A stretch of DNA of 64,000 nucleotides from Nocardia terpenica (GCF_013186535.1 NZ_JABMCZ010000001.1:2363132-2427131); one strand, 5' to 3'. Shown: positions 50,318 through 58,816, counted from the stretch's first letter. Notes: generated from the letters alone by a model not told the origin. Numbers and translations: made by a program.

Positions 50318-51151
50318 TCACTCGGACAGCGAGCGAAGGAACGCCTTCGCTTGGGACTGGAGGGGCTCACTGTCGCGGTTATTGATCACGACAGTGTGCG
50401 GCCATGGCGGACGGAACGTCGGCTCCACATCGCGCGCGAGGTACTCATCCCAATGTCCGAGCTTCCAAGTGTCTCGGATAGCGCCTCGACGCTTGATATA
50501 CGACTGCATCGAGGCTGGAACGCACTCGATCCAGATCACCGACATGTCGGCACCGAGACCGCGGAGCGCGGCTTGGGTGCGTTCAAACCATGAGCGCTGC
50601 TTGAATTCACGAAGATACGGGGCGGTGCAGATTACGCTCACACCGCATTCGATGTTCTCGAGCATTGCAGCCTCGACGCACTCGTATTCCGCAGGCCGGA
50701 TCGTGTTGAGATACAGATCGCTGTCACGATCCTGCATTGACGAACCCAATGTGACCAGCGCAGCGTCTACAACCGAGCGAGTGATGGTGTCCTTGTCGAC
50801 CATCCCCCAGCCGGTTTCGCGTGCAAGGATGCGGCCGAACTCGGTCTTGCCGGAGCCCGCATAGCCTCCGACGATCACCGCTCGGGGCCGCCGACGTTCC
50901 GGGGGTTGGGTGGGCGACGTGACGGTGTCCGCGACGATCCGACCTGAACGAGGGCGACTGTAGATCAGTCCATCTTTGGTGAGGATCTCCATCGCGTCGT
51001 TGATCGCGCCGACCGAGACATCGAACTGTGCTGCAAGTTCGCGTGTCGACGGGAGGCGCTGGCCCGGCTGTAGTCGACCAGCTTCGATGTCGTTCCGAAG
51101 TTGTCGAGCTATCTGCCGATGGCGTACTTCGCTCGTCTCTCCATCTGACAT
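50318..51151 (-). CDS. GntR-type HTH fused to P-loop kinase domain
   Basis: 277 residues. Residues 10-75 are a GntR winged helix (IARQLRNDIEAGRLQPGQRL, PSTRELAAQFDVSVGAINDA, GLIYSRPRSGRIV). From about residue 95 a second domain has Walker A AVIVGGYAGSGKTEFGRIL, WGMVDKDTITRSVVDAAL (Asp likely catalytic), SVICTAPYLREF and WKLGHWDEYLA, as in zeta-toxin/AAA-type small-molecule kinases. Replaces the ordinary KorSA-like repressor of AICEs. A 26-bp palindrome at 51331-51356 in the divergent region is its likely operator. Might couple sensing of a nucleotide to element control (inference). Confidence 0.85.
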   Translation of the reverse strand: MSDGETSEVRHRQIARQLRNDIEAGRLQPGQRLPSTRELAAQFDVSVGAINDAMEILTKDGLIYSRPRSGRIVADTVTSPTQPPERRRPRAVIVGGYAGSGKTEFGRILARETGWGMVDKDTITRSVVDAALVTLGSSMQDRDSDLYLNTIRPAEYECVEAAMLENIECGVSVICTAPYLREFKQRSWFERTQAALRGLGADMSVIWIECVPASMQSYIKRRGAIRDTWKLGHWDEYLARDVEPTFRPPWPHTVVINNRDSEPLQSQAKAFLRSLSE

Positions 51152-51330
51152 CTATCTGTTCGCCTTTCTGATCGCTGCTGCTCGTAGCTGTTCGCTGCAC
51201 TGAATGTATCAGTTGCCGCATCCAACGCTGATGCCAGCTGATTCATTCCTGGTGGTAGCTGGAAATTTGTCAGGAAGAGATCCCCGTCACCTCTAGCGAT
51301 CAGAAGCGTTCAACTGATAGCTTAGAGGTA

Positions 51331-51356
51331 GTTCAGATGTGATCCACATCTCGAAC
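51331..51356. promoter_or_regulatory. near-perfect 26-bp palindrome, candidate GntR operator
   Basis: GTTC, AGATGTG, ATC, CACATCT, C, GAAC read outward from the centre: both 7-bp arms perfect and the outer GTTC/GAAC arms too. It lies between the GntR-kinase gene and the Pra-like gene. Confidence 0.7.
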
Positions 51357-51396
51357 TGGCGAATAACTGCCCGGTAGGACAGATCCAATGAGGCGA

Positions 51397-51414
51397 TCAG
51401 ATGGAGTGATCTGA
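51397..51414. promoter_or_regulatory. second inverted repeat before the Pra-like gene
   Basis: TCAGAT-GGAGTG-ATCTGA, 31 bases before ATG 51445. Part of it matches a direct repeat (GATCAGAAGCGTTCAAC at 51298 and GATCTGAACGCTTCAAC at 51408). Confidence 0.5.
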
Positions 51415-51444
51415 ACGCTTCAACAACTCGAAGGAGTTCACAAC

Positions 51445-51930
51445 ATGGCGATTCCGAAGGGGTTTCAATTCCCGATCGAGCACGGCAAGGCGTTCCCGCA
51501 GCGGTTGATGCTGATGACGGCGATCACTCCGGCAATCAAGTACAACCCGGACCGGAATGCGTTGCAGGAGCAGCTGATCGACTTCGACCCGAAGACGGGT
51601 GAGGGGTCGATGCTGCCGCTGTGGAAGGCGACGGTAACAGATCCGCACGAGGCCAGCGACGGCAAGGGCAAGCGGGCATCGTTCGAGATCATCTTCGTTG
51701 CGCAGCACCAGCCGATCCCGGCCGGTGAGGAGGTCGCACCGGGCACCGGGCTGTGGTGGATCGAGCTGGAGGGCCTGACCGCGGAGCCGAAGGTGATGGG
51801 CCAGGGCGAGTACAAGTACCTGGGCTACCAGTACCGGGCGACCGGGATCAAGGGAGACAACTCCGGTGCCAAGCAGCCTCCGGCCGATCCGGGTGCGTCG
51901 CGTCCCTCCACCGGGAAGGCGGCTGCGTGA
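51445..51930 (+). CDS. Pra-like activator of replication, integration and excision
   Basis: 161 residues. IPKGFQFPIEHGKAFPQRLM, DPKTGEGSMLPLWKATVTDP and GLTAEPKVMGQGEYKYLGYQ follow the pattern of the AICE activator family typified by Pra of pSAM2 (short basic start, plasmid-type activator core ending Y-x-x-R-A-T-G). GAAGGAG is 9 bases before the ATG. In pSAM2, Pra induces rep/xis/int when the GntR-type repressor is relieved, so this gene is expected to be the switch of element B. Two candidate operators lie upstream. First gene of the plus-strand train. Confidence 0.82.
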   Translation: MAIPKGFQFPIEHGKAFPQRLMLMTAITPAIKYNPDRNALQEQLIDFDPKTGEGSMLPLWKATVTDPHEASDGKGKRASFEIIFVAQHQPIPAGEEVAPGTGLWWIELEGLTAEPKVMGQGEYKYLGYQYRATGIKGDNSGAKQPPADPGASRPSTGKAAA

Positions 51931-52193
51931 TGTCGTCCTTCCTCACTGCCACAACGCATTTCACATTCGAGTCGGCCGAGTACTGGCCAGAGAAGGTGAA
52001 CCGCTACGGCCCGGACGACCGGTACGAGTCGCGTGTCCCGGCCTACATCTACGTCCGGTTGGGTGCCGTCACGGTGATGCTGACCATCGAGGACGCTCGC
52101 GCCCTGGCGGATGCGCTGCCGAACGTGCTGGCCGAACATGAGTACGCCGATTACGTGGCCGATGCAGCCGTGCAGGTGAAGGCGGTGGCGTGA
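51930..52193 (+). CDS. hypothetical protein of AICE train
   Basis: 87 residues, soluble. TTHFTFESAEYWPEKVNRYG and YIYVRLGAVTVMLTIEDARA, then LADALPNVLAEHEYADYVAD. The middle resembles the small DUF-type proteins that follow Pra in AICEs. TGATG overlap with the Pra gene and with the next gene. Unknown function. Confidence 0.7.
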   Translation: MSSFLTATTHFTFESAEYWPEKVNRYGPDDRYESRVPAYIYVRLGAVTVMLTIEDARALADALPNVLAEHEYADYVADAAVQVKAVA

Positions 52194-52384
52194 TGGCGAA
52201 TACGTCGATCGCTCATCCGTTCCGGCTGCTGGCTTTGATCGCAGTCATGGTCACATGGGCGGGGACCTGCTATGCCTCGGCGTACCGCGCCTATGGCTGG
52301 CCTGGCGTAGCAACCCTGGCGGTGCTGTCGGTTCTGCTGGGCGTGCTGTCGCGCTCGGTGGCCGTGGATCGGCGCGGTGCGTGA
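52193..52384 (+). CDS. small two-helix membrane protein
   Basis: 63 residues: FRLLALIAVMVTWAGTCYAS and GVATLAVLSVLLGVLSRSVA are hydrophobic helices; ends basic (VDRRGA). TGATG overlap at both ends. Probably a spread-type (Spd) accessory, inferred from size and position before the DUF2637 gene. Confidence 0.68.
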   Translation: MANTSIAHPFRLLALIAVMVTWAGTCYASAYRAYGWPGVATLAVLSVLLGVLSRSVAVDRRGA

Positions 52385-53016
52385 TGCTCATTCGTGAGCG
52401 CTGGATGCTGGCAGCGCGGGTGTTCGCGGTCCTGGTGATCGTGGGCGTCGGCGCTGCCGCGTTCCGGCTGTCGTTCGCCACGCTGCGGGACCTGGCGGTG
52501 CTGGCACATATCCCGGCCTCGGATGCGTGGCTGTTCCCGCTGATCGTGGACGGCACCATCCTTCAGGCCACCGCGGGCGTGCTGGTCCTGGCGAACACCG
52601 CCAAGGCCCGCCGCTGGTTCACCTGGGTCCTGATCGCGGGCGCGGTGGTCTCGGTGGCGGGCAATAGCCTGCACGCTGTCGCCGCCGGTCATGATCTGCC
52701 CGGCCCGCTGTGCGCGCTGGTCGCGGCTATCGCCCCGGTCGGCCTGCTGGTGGACACGCATGGCCTGGTGATGCTGTTCCGCACAGCTCGCACCGAGTCG
52801 ATACCGGTTGTCGAACCAACTCCGGAAGCGACTCCCGCCTCGGAACCCACTGCGGCACAACCGGTTTCGATCACTTCAAGCTCGTCGCGACCGGTCACGC
52901 CCGAGCCGGTTGCCTCTCCCAATCCCGCACTCGTGCAGCCGGTTCGGCCTCGGGTGCGTCCCATCCATCCTCCGCGTCCGGCACAGCAACAGGCCCTGCC
53001 GTTCGCGGTGTCCTGA
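52384..53016 (+). CDS. DUF2637 (SpdB2-like) membrane protein
   Basis: 210 residues. Four membrane segments (AARVFAVLVIVGVGAAAFRL, LFPLIVDGTILQATAGVLVL, RRWFTWVLIAGAVVSVAGNS, CALVAAIAPVGLLVDTHGLV) with the DUF2637 landmark FPLIVDGT and a Pro/Ser-rich cytoplasmic tail (VSITSSSSRPVTPEPVASPN). Spread proteins aid intramycelial movement after transfer. 16 bases before traB-like gene; ATG overlaps upstream stop (TGATG). Confidence 0.85.
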   Translation: MLIRERWMLAARVFAVLVIVGVGAAAFRLSFATLRDLAVLAHIPASDAWLFPLIVDGTILQATAGVLVLANTAKARRWFTWVLIAGAVVSVAGNSLHAVAAGHDLPGPLCALVAAIAPVGLLVDTHGLVMLFRTARTESIPVVEPTPEATPASEPTAAQPVSITSSSSRPVTPEPVASPNPALVQPVRPRVRPIHPPRPAQQQALPFAVS

Positions 53017-53032
53017 CAAGGAGTCACTGACA

Positions 53033-54340
53033 ATGATCGTGTTCATTCCCTGGCTGGTCGGCCTCGTCGGCGGCCTGGCCTTCCTCGCTTGGCTGATCCC
53101 GTGGCCCGGTCGTCCCCGCGCTGCCCGTGAGCAGACCCTGGAAGAGATCGTCGCGGCAGCTCCGGCCCAGTTGCGGCCCGCGGTGCTGGTGCTGTGCGAC
53201 CCGATGCATACCGCGCTGATGCTGCGGGCGGTCGGCCTCGGCTCGGTGGAAACCGGGTTCCCGGTCCTGGAGAGCTACGACTACGACCGGCAGGGCCTGG
53301 TCGTCGAGTTCCAGATGGTGGGCGGGCAGTCGTTCAAGGACTGGAGCAACGACGAGACCCGCGACAAGCTCGCCCATTACTTGGGGGTGGCTCGGGTGAC
53401 GGTGACCTCGCCTGAGCCGGGCTGGGTCCGTCTTCAGGTGCGCGTGTACGACACGCTCGCTGCCTCGGCAACGGTGCCGACGGTGGTCCCCAATGGTGTG
53501 GACCTGGAGGCGGTTCCGGTCGGCGTCCGCGAAGACGGGTTCGTGTGGCTGCTGAAGGTGCTCTACGCCCACATCCTGCTTGCCGGGGCGATGGGTTCGG
53601 GGAAGGGCTCGGTGCTGTGGTCGATCATCGCCGGGATCGGCCCCGCCATCAAAGCCGGGATCGTCGATATCTGGTTGGCAGATCCCAAGGGCGGCATGGA
53701 ATTCGGGCGCGGCCGTCGCCTGTGGGTCCGTTTCGAATACGAGGGCGACCGCATTATCGGCATGCTCACCGAGGCGGTCACTGTGATGCAGGAGCGTGCG
53801 GCCCGGTTGATGGAAGCCGGTGTGCGCAAGCATATTCCGACCGTCGACGAACCGCTGATCCTGATCATCATCGACGAGGCCGCGGCACTGTCGTCGTATG
53901 CGACCCGTGAGCAACAGGAGGAGTTCCGCCGGTTGACAGGCCTGCTGTTGTCGCAGGGCCGCGCGGTCGGAGTCTCGGTGATCGCCGCGTTGCAGGACCC
54001 GTCGAAAGAGACCATGCCCAACCGGCAACTGTTCCCGGTCCGTATCGGCCTGCGCCTGGACGAACCGACCCAGGTAGCGATGGTGCACGGCCAGGGTGCC
54101 CGCGATCGGGGTGCCCGCTGCGACGAGATCCCGGACACCACACCGGGTGTCGGCTACGTCGGGGAGGACGGCACCAGCGAGTTCGTTCGGGTGCGGGCGT
54201 TCTGGGTGTCCAACGAGGACATCGACGCCATCGTCGACGCCTACGCCCCCGAACAGCCCGACTTCGCCCCGCAGGCCGACTACAGCGACTTCGATCCCGA
54301 TGACCTCGGCGACGAGAACCCCGGGCAGGTGGCGGCATGA
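53033..54340 (+). CDS. TraB-like FtsK/SpoIIIE DNA translocase
   Basis: 435 residues. One N-terminal membrane segment (FIPWLVGLVGGLAFLAWLIP), then the motor: Walker A LLAGAMGSGKGSVLWSIIAG near residue 183, DIWLADPKGGMEFG, Walker B EPLILIIIDEAAALSSYATR near residue 280, and SQGRAVGVSVIAALQDPSKE. Such translocases (TraB/TraSA) move double-stranded element DNA between actinomycete cells on their own, without relaxase. AAGGAG upstream of the ATG. Key transfer protein of element B. Confidence 0.93.
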   Translation: MIVFIPWLVGLVGGLAFLAWLIPWPGRPRAAREQTLEEIVAAAPAQLRPAVLVLCDPMHTALMLRAVGLGSVETGFPVLESYDYDRQGLVVEFQMVGGQSFKDWSNDETRDKLAHYLGVARVTVTSPEPGWVRLQVRVYDTLAASATVPTVVPNGVDLEAVPVGVREDGFVWLLKVLYAHILLAGAMGSGKGSVLWSIIAGIGPAIKAGIVDIWLADPKGGMEFGRGRRLWVRFEYEGDRIIGMLTEAVTVMQERAARLMEAGVRKHIPTVDEPLILIIIDEAAALSSYATREQQEEFRRLTGLLLSQGRAVGVSVIAALQDPSKETMPNRQLFPVRIGLRLDEPTQVAMVHGQGARDRGARCDEIPDTTPGVGYVGEDGTSEFVRVRAFWVSNEDIDAIVDAYAPEQPDFAPQADYSDFDPDDLGDENPGQVAA

Positions 54341-54654
54341 GGACCGGGTTCGTGATCGAAGCGCACACGGTGATCCGCTGCGACGGCTGCGGGGACCTGT
54401 TCAGCGAGAACGGCTGCCAGGCAGCGTGCTTCGGTTCCACCAATCAGGCCGTCGCCTACATCACCGCCCGTACCACGCCGGGTGGCTGGGTCTACGACGG
54501 GGACCGCGTTCTGTGCGACGGCTGCACCGCCACCGCCGAATGCCAACAACACGGCCACACCTTCCCCGAATCCCGGCGCTGGCCGCTGGCCGACAAGAAC
54601 CGTCCCCGCACCTGTTCCCGGTGCGGCATCTCCGACACAGAAATCGAGGAATGA
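54337..54654 (+). CDS. zinc-finger protein of AICE train
   Basis: 105 residues with three Cys clusters: IRCDGCGDLFSENGCQAACF, VLCDGCTATAECQQHGHTF and RTCSRCGISDTEIEE. Enough ligands for two zinc ribbons. Common in AICE and Streptomyces element trains; function unknown. ATGA overlap upstream, downstream start overlaps stop (ATGA). Confidence 0.72.
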   Translation: MRTGFVIEAHTVIRCDGCGDLFSENGCQAACFGSTNQAVAYITARTTPGGWVYDGDRVLCDGCTATAECQQHGHTFPESRRWPLADKNRPRTCSRCGISDTEIEE

Positions 54655-54887
54655 CCATGTACGACAACGATATTCACCCGCTCCGCTCTCGGCTGGCACA
54701 GCGGCTGGAAGACGAAGCGATCGACGCTGTCGTCGACGTTCGCGCTCGTCGGCGCTGCCACTACAACCGCGCCGGACTGGACCCAGTGACCGCGGCCGTG
54801 CAGCTGTGGGCCGAGACCGGTCACGCGCCCGGCTGGAACACCAACCTCGACGACGCTCTCGACGACGGAGAGGAGTGGGCGGCGTGA
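54651..54887 (+). CDS. hypothetical small protein
   Basis: 78 residues from ATG 54651 (ATG 54657 also possible). Helical: HPLRSRLAQRLEDEAIDAVV, GLDPVTAAVQLWAETGHAPG, then an acidic end DALDDGEEWAA. Coupled on both sides. Unknown. Confidence 0.68.
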   Translation: MTMYDNDIHPLRSRLAQRLEDEAIDAVVDVRARRRCHYNRAGLDPVTAAVQLWAETGHAPGWNTNLDDALDDGEEWAA

Positions 54888-55066
54888 CCAGCAAGAAAAA
54901 GCCTCCGGACACGAAAACCACTCAACCGCAAGTCAATCCGATCGTCGCGAAAGCCGCGGCCCAGGTGCGCAAGGCCAAGGACCGCCACCGCAAGCTGCCC
55001 GATGTCGGCCGGTGGGACTGCGACGGACAACTCCCCCTGTTCACCCCTGAAAGGCCGAAACGATGA
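54884..55066 (+). CDS. small basic protein
   Basis: 60 residues from GTG 54884. Lys-rich start (TSKKKPPDTK), helix VNPIVAKAAAQVRKAKDRHR, then LPDVGRWDCDGQLPLF. Could bind nucleic acid or the next membrane protein. GTGA overlap upstream, ATGA downstream. Unknown. Confidence 0.62.
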   Translation: MTSKKKPPDTKTTQPQVNPIVAKAAAQVRKAKDRHRKLPDVGRWDCDGQLPLFTPERPKR

Positions 55067-55698
55067 ACCAGAACCGAAACACCCAGCACGCCAACAGTTC
55101 TCACGACCCGACAGACATGATCGCCGCCGCGGTGATGGAGCTGGTGTGGCAGATCATCCGCGCCGGGTTCGTGGCGGCGTGGTGGGCGCTGTTGTTCCCG
55201 ATGGTCTCGATCCCGCTCGGGGTGGCGGTGGCTGTCGGCGTGTGGGTGTCGTGGGTGCTGGGCGTCGTGGTGGTCGGGGTGTTCATCGCGGGGATGGTGC
55301 TGTGGCGACTGCGGAGTCCGCAGACCTTCGAGCGGTGGATCACCTCGCGGGCACGCGCCCGGTTCCTCACCTGGTGGCGCTACCGCCGTTGCTGGGCGAA
55401 GTATCTGGGCTCCTGCAAGCTCACGGTCGTCCGTGAGGATTCGACGCTGGTGCCGCGGCTGGTGACCGCACAGATTGGTACCGCGCTGGATCGGGTGCGG
55501 GTGCGGATGCTGGAGGGCCAGTGCCCCGCCGACTACGAAAGCCGTGTCGACCGGATCGCTCACACCTTCGGCGCGCACGAATGCCGTGCCACCATCGTCG
55601 GCCCCGGTCTCGTGGAACTGGTCCTGCGCCGGGCCGATTCGCTCGCCGACACCATCACTCTGCCCCGCCTCGACGGCTACCGGAAGGACGCTGCCTGA
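55063..55698 (+). CDS. membrane protein of AICE train (TraB-associated)
   Basis: 211 residues. Two membrane segments (IIRAGFVAAWWALLFPMVSI and PLGVAVAVGVWVSWVLGVVV) and a C-terminal soluble domain (TAQIGTALDRVRVRMLEGQC, RATIVGPGLVELVLRRADSL) like the region before the motor in FtsK-type proteins. Probably works with the TraB-like protein. TGATG overlap with the Rep gene. Family not named here. Confidence 0.72.
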   Translation: MNQNRNTQHANSSHDPTDMIAAAVMELVWQIIRAGFVAAWWALLFPMVSIPLGVAVAVGVWVSWVLGVVVVGVFIAGMVLWRLRSPQTFERWITSRARARFLTWWRYRRCWAKYLGSCKLTVVREDSTLVPRLVTAQIGTALDRVRVRMLEGQCPADYESRVDRIAHTFGAHECRATIVGPGLVELVLRRADSLADTITLPRLDGYRKDAA

Positions 55699-57374
55699 TG
55701 ACCGAGATCAACGACACCACCCCGGCCCGGCAGACCGCCGCGGAACGCCGTGCCCAACCGAACCTCATGGATGTCGCGCACGCCGCGGCAGAGAAGTTCG
55801 ATGTCTGCCAGCGACCGATTCCGATGCGGGTGGAAGACCCGAAGACAGGCACGGTCACCTACGAGGGCGCACCGTGCAAGTCCACCATCGAATCGGTGTG
55901 CCCGGCCTGCGCGAAAGCCCATCGGCTGCTGCGGATCGCGCAATGCCGGGAGGGCTGGCACATCGCGACCGAGCCCGTGCCCTACGCGGTGGAGCCGACC
56001 GAGTGGCAAACCGAATTGCTCACTGCCCGAGCCGATCTGGTCACCGAGTACCGGCAGGCCACACAGGACGGTGACGAGGGCCTGACGGGCGGGCTGCGGG
56101 AAGAGATCCAGTGGCTCGATCAGCAGCTGCGGGAAACCGGCCTGCGTGGTCGTCTCCCGGCCGTGGATGCGGTGGCCAAGGACCGCCGTCGGCGTTCGAC
56201 TCGCAGGCGGCAGGACGCCCCGAATCTGCCGCGGAAGAAGGTGGAGCGTCGCACGCTGGGCAAGGTGTTCGCGGAGCTGTACCGGCCGAGCATGTTCGTC
56301 ACTCTCACCATGCCGTCGTACGGGCGGATCAACCAAGACGGCGCGAAAGACGACAAGGGCAAGCCGTGCTCGGACGGGTCGCCGGTCAACCCCGGCGGCT
56401 ACGACTACACCACGCAGGCACGGGATATCGTGTTCTTCGCCAAGCTGGTGGACCGCTGGATTCAGAACCTGCGCCGCGCGGTCGGTTGGGACGTGCAGTA
56501 CTTCGCCACGGTGGAGCCTCAGCGTCGCGGTGCCCCGCACTTGCATATCCTGATCCGAGGTGCCATCTCCCGGGAGATCCTGCGCCAGGTGACCGCGGCC
56601 ACCTATCACCAGGTGTGGTGGCCCTACTTCGATCCGGAGAACCGCATCTACGGCGGTGAGCATCAACCGGTGTGGGACCACCGCAAAACCACCTTCGTCG
56701 ACCCCGTGACCGGCGAACCGCTCACCGACTGGGATACCGCCCTGGATGCCCCGCAGCGTCAACCCGCGCACGTGGTCCGCTTCGGAGAGCAGATGGACCG
56801 CAAGCATATTCAGGGTGTGATCGCGGAGAAGGCGGGCAAGACCATCGGCTACGTCACCAAGTACCTGGTGAAGTCCATCGGCGAAATCGTCGAACCGCGC
56901 TCGGAGCGGGCCGCCGAGCATTACGACCGGTTGCATGCCGCGCTTCAACATGTGCCGTGCTCCCCGCGCTGCCCGGTCTGGCTCGAGTACGGCATCGTTC
57001 CGCACGGTGCCAGCGACAAGACCGTTCCCGGCCGGTGCAAGGGCAAGGCCCACCGCCGAGACACCCTCGGCCTGCCCGGCCGTCGCGTGCTGGTGTCGCG
57101 ACGTTGGTCCGGCAAGACCCTTCCGGACCACCGGGCCGACCGAGTGGAGTTCGTTCGGCAGATGCTGGCCGCGGTCGGCATCGTGAAGCCGGATACCTCG
57201 CATCTGAAGGTCACGCCGGTCGAACCCGGTGACACACAGCGACCCGTCCGCGAACACCTGATCCTCGGCGCGATCTCACGCCGATCCGCATGGCGCGCGG
57301 AATACCTGAGAGCACGGATGGCCGCCGAACCACCTGGCAAATCAGATAGTTCGGCAATATCGACAGCGGCGTGA
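55698..57374 (+). CDS. RepSA-like rolling-circle replication initiator
   Basis: 558 residues. Zinc-ligand Cys in CQRPIPM and CKSTIESVCPACAKAH near residues 39-77. Catalytic HUH-type signs: FVTLTMPSYGRINQDG (motif I), VEPQRRGAPHLHILIRGAIS (HxH, motif II) and IGYVTKYLVKSIGEIV (Tyr, motif III). Typical RepSA length and order. It nicks the element's double-strand origin after excision; the origin is likely near or inside this gene in AICEs. TGATG overlap upstream; the excisionase follows 10 bases downstream. Confidence 0.92.
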   Translation: MTEINDTTPARQTAAERRAQPNLMDVAHAAAEKFDVCQRPIPMRVEDPKTGTVTYEGAPCKSTIESVCPACAKAHRLLRIAQCREGWHIATEPVPYAVEPTEWQTELLTARADLVTEYRQATQDGDEGLTGGLREEIQWLDQQLRETGLRGRLPAVDAVAKDRRRRSTRRRQDAPNLPRKKVERRTLGKVFAELYRPSMFVTLTMPSYGRINQDGAKDDKGKPCSDGSPVNPGGYDYTTQARDIVFFAKLVDRWIQNLRRAVGWDVQYFATVEPQRRGAPHLHILIRGAISREILRQVTAATYHQVWWPYFDPENRIYGGEHQPVWDHRKTTFVDPVTGEPLTDWDTALDAPQRQPAHVVRFGEQMDRKHIQGVIAEKAGKTIGYVTKYLVKSIGEIVEPRSERAAEHYDRLHAALQHVPCSPRCPVWLEYGIVPHGASDKTVPGRCKGKAHRRDTLGLPGRRVLVSRRWSGKTLPDHRADRVEFVRQMLAAVGIVKPDTSHLKVTPVEPGDTQRPVREHLILGAISRRSAWRAEYLRARMAAEPPGKSDSSAISTAA

Positions 57375-57384
57375 GGGGTGGAGA

Positions 57385-57600
57385 ATGGACACCAACCTGG
57401 TTCATGGCGAATGGTTCACGACGAGACAGGCTGCGAAGGTGCTCGGTGTCGATGCATCCAGTCTGAGGCGGTGGCGTACTGCCGATCCGCCGTATGGCCC
57501 GGCGTATGTCCGGGTGTCCCCCCGCGTGGTGATGTACAGCGGGGCGGACATCGAGGCGTTCCTCCGAGCGCATCGGACTGACCCGGCTGCGGCAGCATGA
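57385..57600 (+). CDS. xis: excisionase (MerR-like HTH)
   Basis: 71 residues: GEWFTTRQAAKVLGVDASSL then RRWRTADPPYGPAYVRVSPR and VMYSGADIEAFLRAHRTD. Close relative of the element A excisionase, with the SLRRWRTA core shared. GGGGTGGAG upstream of the ATG. The integrase start overlaps its stop (ATGATG). Confidence 0.9.
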   Translation: MDTNLVHGEWFTTRQAAKVLGVDASSLRRWRTADPPYGPAYVRVSPRVVMYSGADIEAFLRAHRTDPAAAA

Positions 57601-58805
57601 TGGCTGACCCGGTGAATCTCCCTGTGGGAGTGCGTATCTCGTTCGATATCGAAGAGCGAGCGGATTACGGGAAACGGCCGTTCAAGGCTCGGGCGCGTTG
57701 GATGGTGCCGGGCACCAAGAAGCGTTCGGCAATTGTGCAGCCGTTCGCGACGCGGGAGGAGGCCGACGAATGGATCGACTACCTGAAGCGGAAAGCAGCT
57801 CAGGGTATCGACCCGAGAACGGCAACCATGCGGCTGACGGAGTACGGCGATACGAATCTCGAACTCGCGCTGCGTGGTTTGGAGAAGAAGACGGGCGATC
57901 CGTACAAGGCGGGGTGGCGCAAGCGGATCGTTCCGGCTCTCGGTCACCTTCCGGTGTCCATGATCACGAACGGTGCCGTGGACCGCGCCGTGGTCGGATG
58001 GATCAACTCCGGTGCCAGCAAATCGACGGTGAAGAACAGTCTCGCGATGCTGGTCCGGGTGATGGAACAGGCCAAGCGGGATGGGCTGCGGTCGGACAAT
58101 CCGGCACACATTCGGGGCTGGCAGAAGCTGTATCAGCAGATCGAAGACGAACTCGACGATCCGCGGTCGCTGGCGCTCCCGGACTGGGCTGCATTGACGA
58201 CGCTGGCGAACGCGCTGGTGGAACGGTCGGCCGATCACTATCAGGGTTGGGGTGACGTGGTGGTCTTCGGCGCGTGCACCGCGGCCCGTATCGGGGAAGT
58301 CTCCGGCTGTCGGGTGCGTGACATCGACACGAAGACGTGGACGTGGACGGTGCGCCGACAGACCACGCCGTCACCGGGCGGACTGGATGACAAGGGCACC
58401 AAGGGGAATCGCGCGCGGGTGGTCCCGCTGATCGAAGAGGTGCGCACGCTGGTGTCGGCGCGGATGGATGCGGCAGGGCGAGACAAGCCAGATGCCCGGC
58501 TGTTTCGTGGTCCGCGCGGCGGCCGGATCGCTACCGGCGTGCTGCGGGATGCCACGCACTGGGATGAGGTGGTCGGCAAACTCGGCTACGACTACTTGCG
58601 GCGGCACGATCTTCGACATACCGGGCTGACGTGGATGGCCGACGCTGGCGTGCCGCTGCATGTGCTGCAGAAGATCGCCGGGCACGCCGATAGCCGCACG
58701 ACGGAGAAGTACCTTCATCCCGATCTGCAGGAGGTCACCGGGGCGGGTGACAAGCTGTCGAAGCACCTGCGGTCCCGTTCTGGTCCCGCTCTACGGGTGG
58801 TGTGA
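57597..58805 (+). CDS. int: tyrosine integrase of element B
   Basis: 402 residues. Arm-binding part (KARARWMVPGTKKRSAIVQP), core-binding part (GDPYKAGWRKRIVPALGHLP), catalytic Arg in GACTAARIGEVSGCRVRDID, HDLRHTGLTWMADAG (H-x-x-R), IAGHADSRTTEKYLHPD with the last His and Tyr. All catalytic residues are present. Starts ATG 57597 or 57600. Acts on the tRNA-Pro core 48 bases downstream. Strongly similar to the element A integrase throughout, consistent with a common ancestor and shared target. Confidence 0.95.
   Translation: MMADPVNLPVGVRISFDIEERADYGKRPFKARARWMVPGTKKRSAIVQPFATREEADEWIDYLKRKAAQGIDPRTATMRLTEYGDTNLELALRGLEKKTGDPYKAGWRKRIVPALGHLPVSMITNGAVDRAVVGWINSGASKSTVKNSLAMLVRVMEQAKRDGLRSDNPAHIRGWQKLYQQIEDELDDPRSLALPDWAALTTLANALVERSADHYQGWGDVVVFGACTAARIGEVSGCRVRDIDTKTWTWTVRRQTTPSPGGLDDKGTKGNRARVVPLIEEVRTLVSARMDAAGRDKPDARLFRGPRGGRIATGVLRDATHWDEVVGKLGYDYLRRHDLRHTGLTWMADAGVPLHVLQKIAGHADSRTTEKYLHPDLQEVTGAGDKLSKHLRSRSGPALRVV
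58771..58792 (+). repeat. paired GGTCCC arm-site candidate, element B right
   Basis: GGTCCCGTTCT then GGTCCCGCTCT, identical to 47537-47558, inside the 3' end of int and 60 bases before the core. Confidence 0.68.
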
Positions 58806-58816
58806 AATGCAAAGAA

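Noticed and set aside
53024..54088. 354-codon minus-strand frame opposite the TraB-like gene
   Set aside because: Antisense to the Walker A/B coding region; no recognisable motif.
55677..57257. 526-codon minus-strand frame opposite the RepSA-like gene
   Set aside because: Antisense shadow of a gene with zinc, HUH and Tyr motifs.
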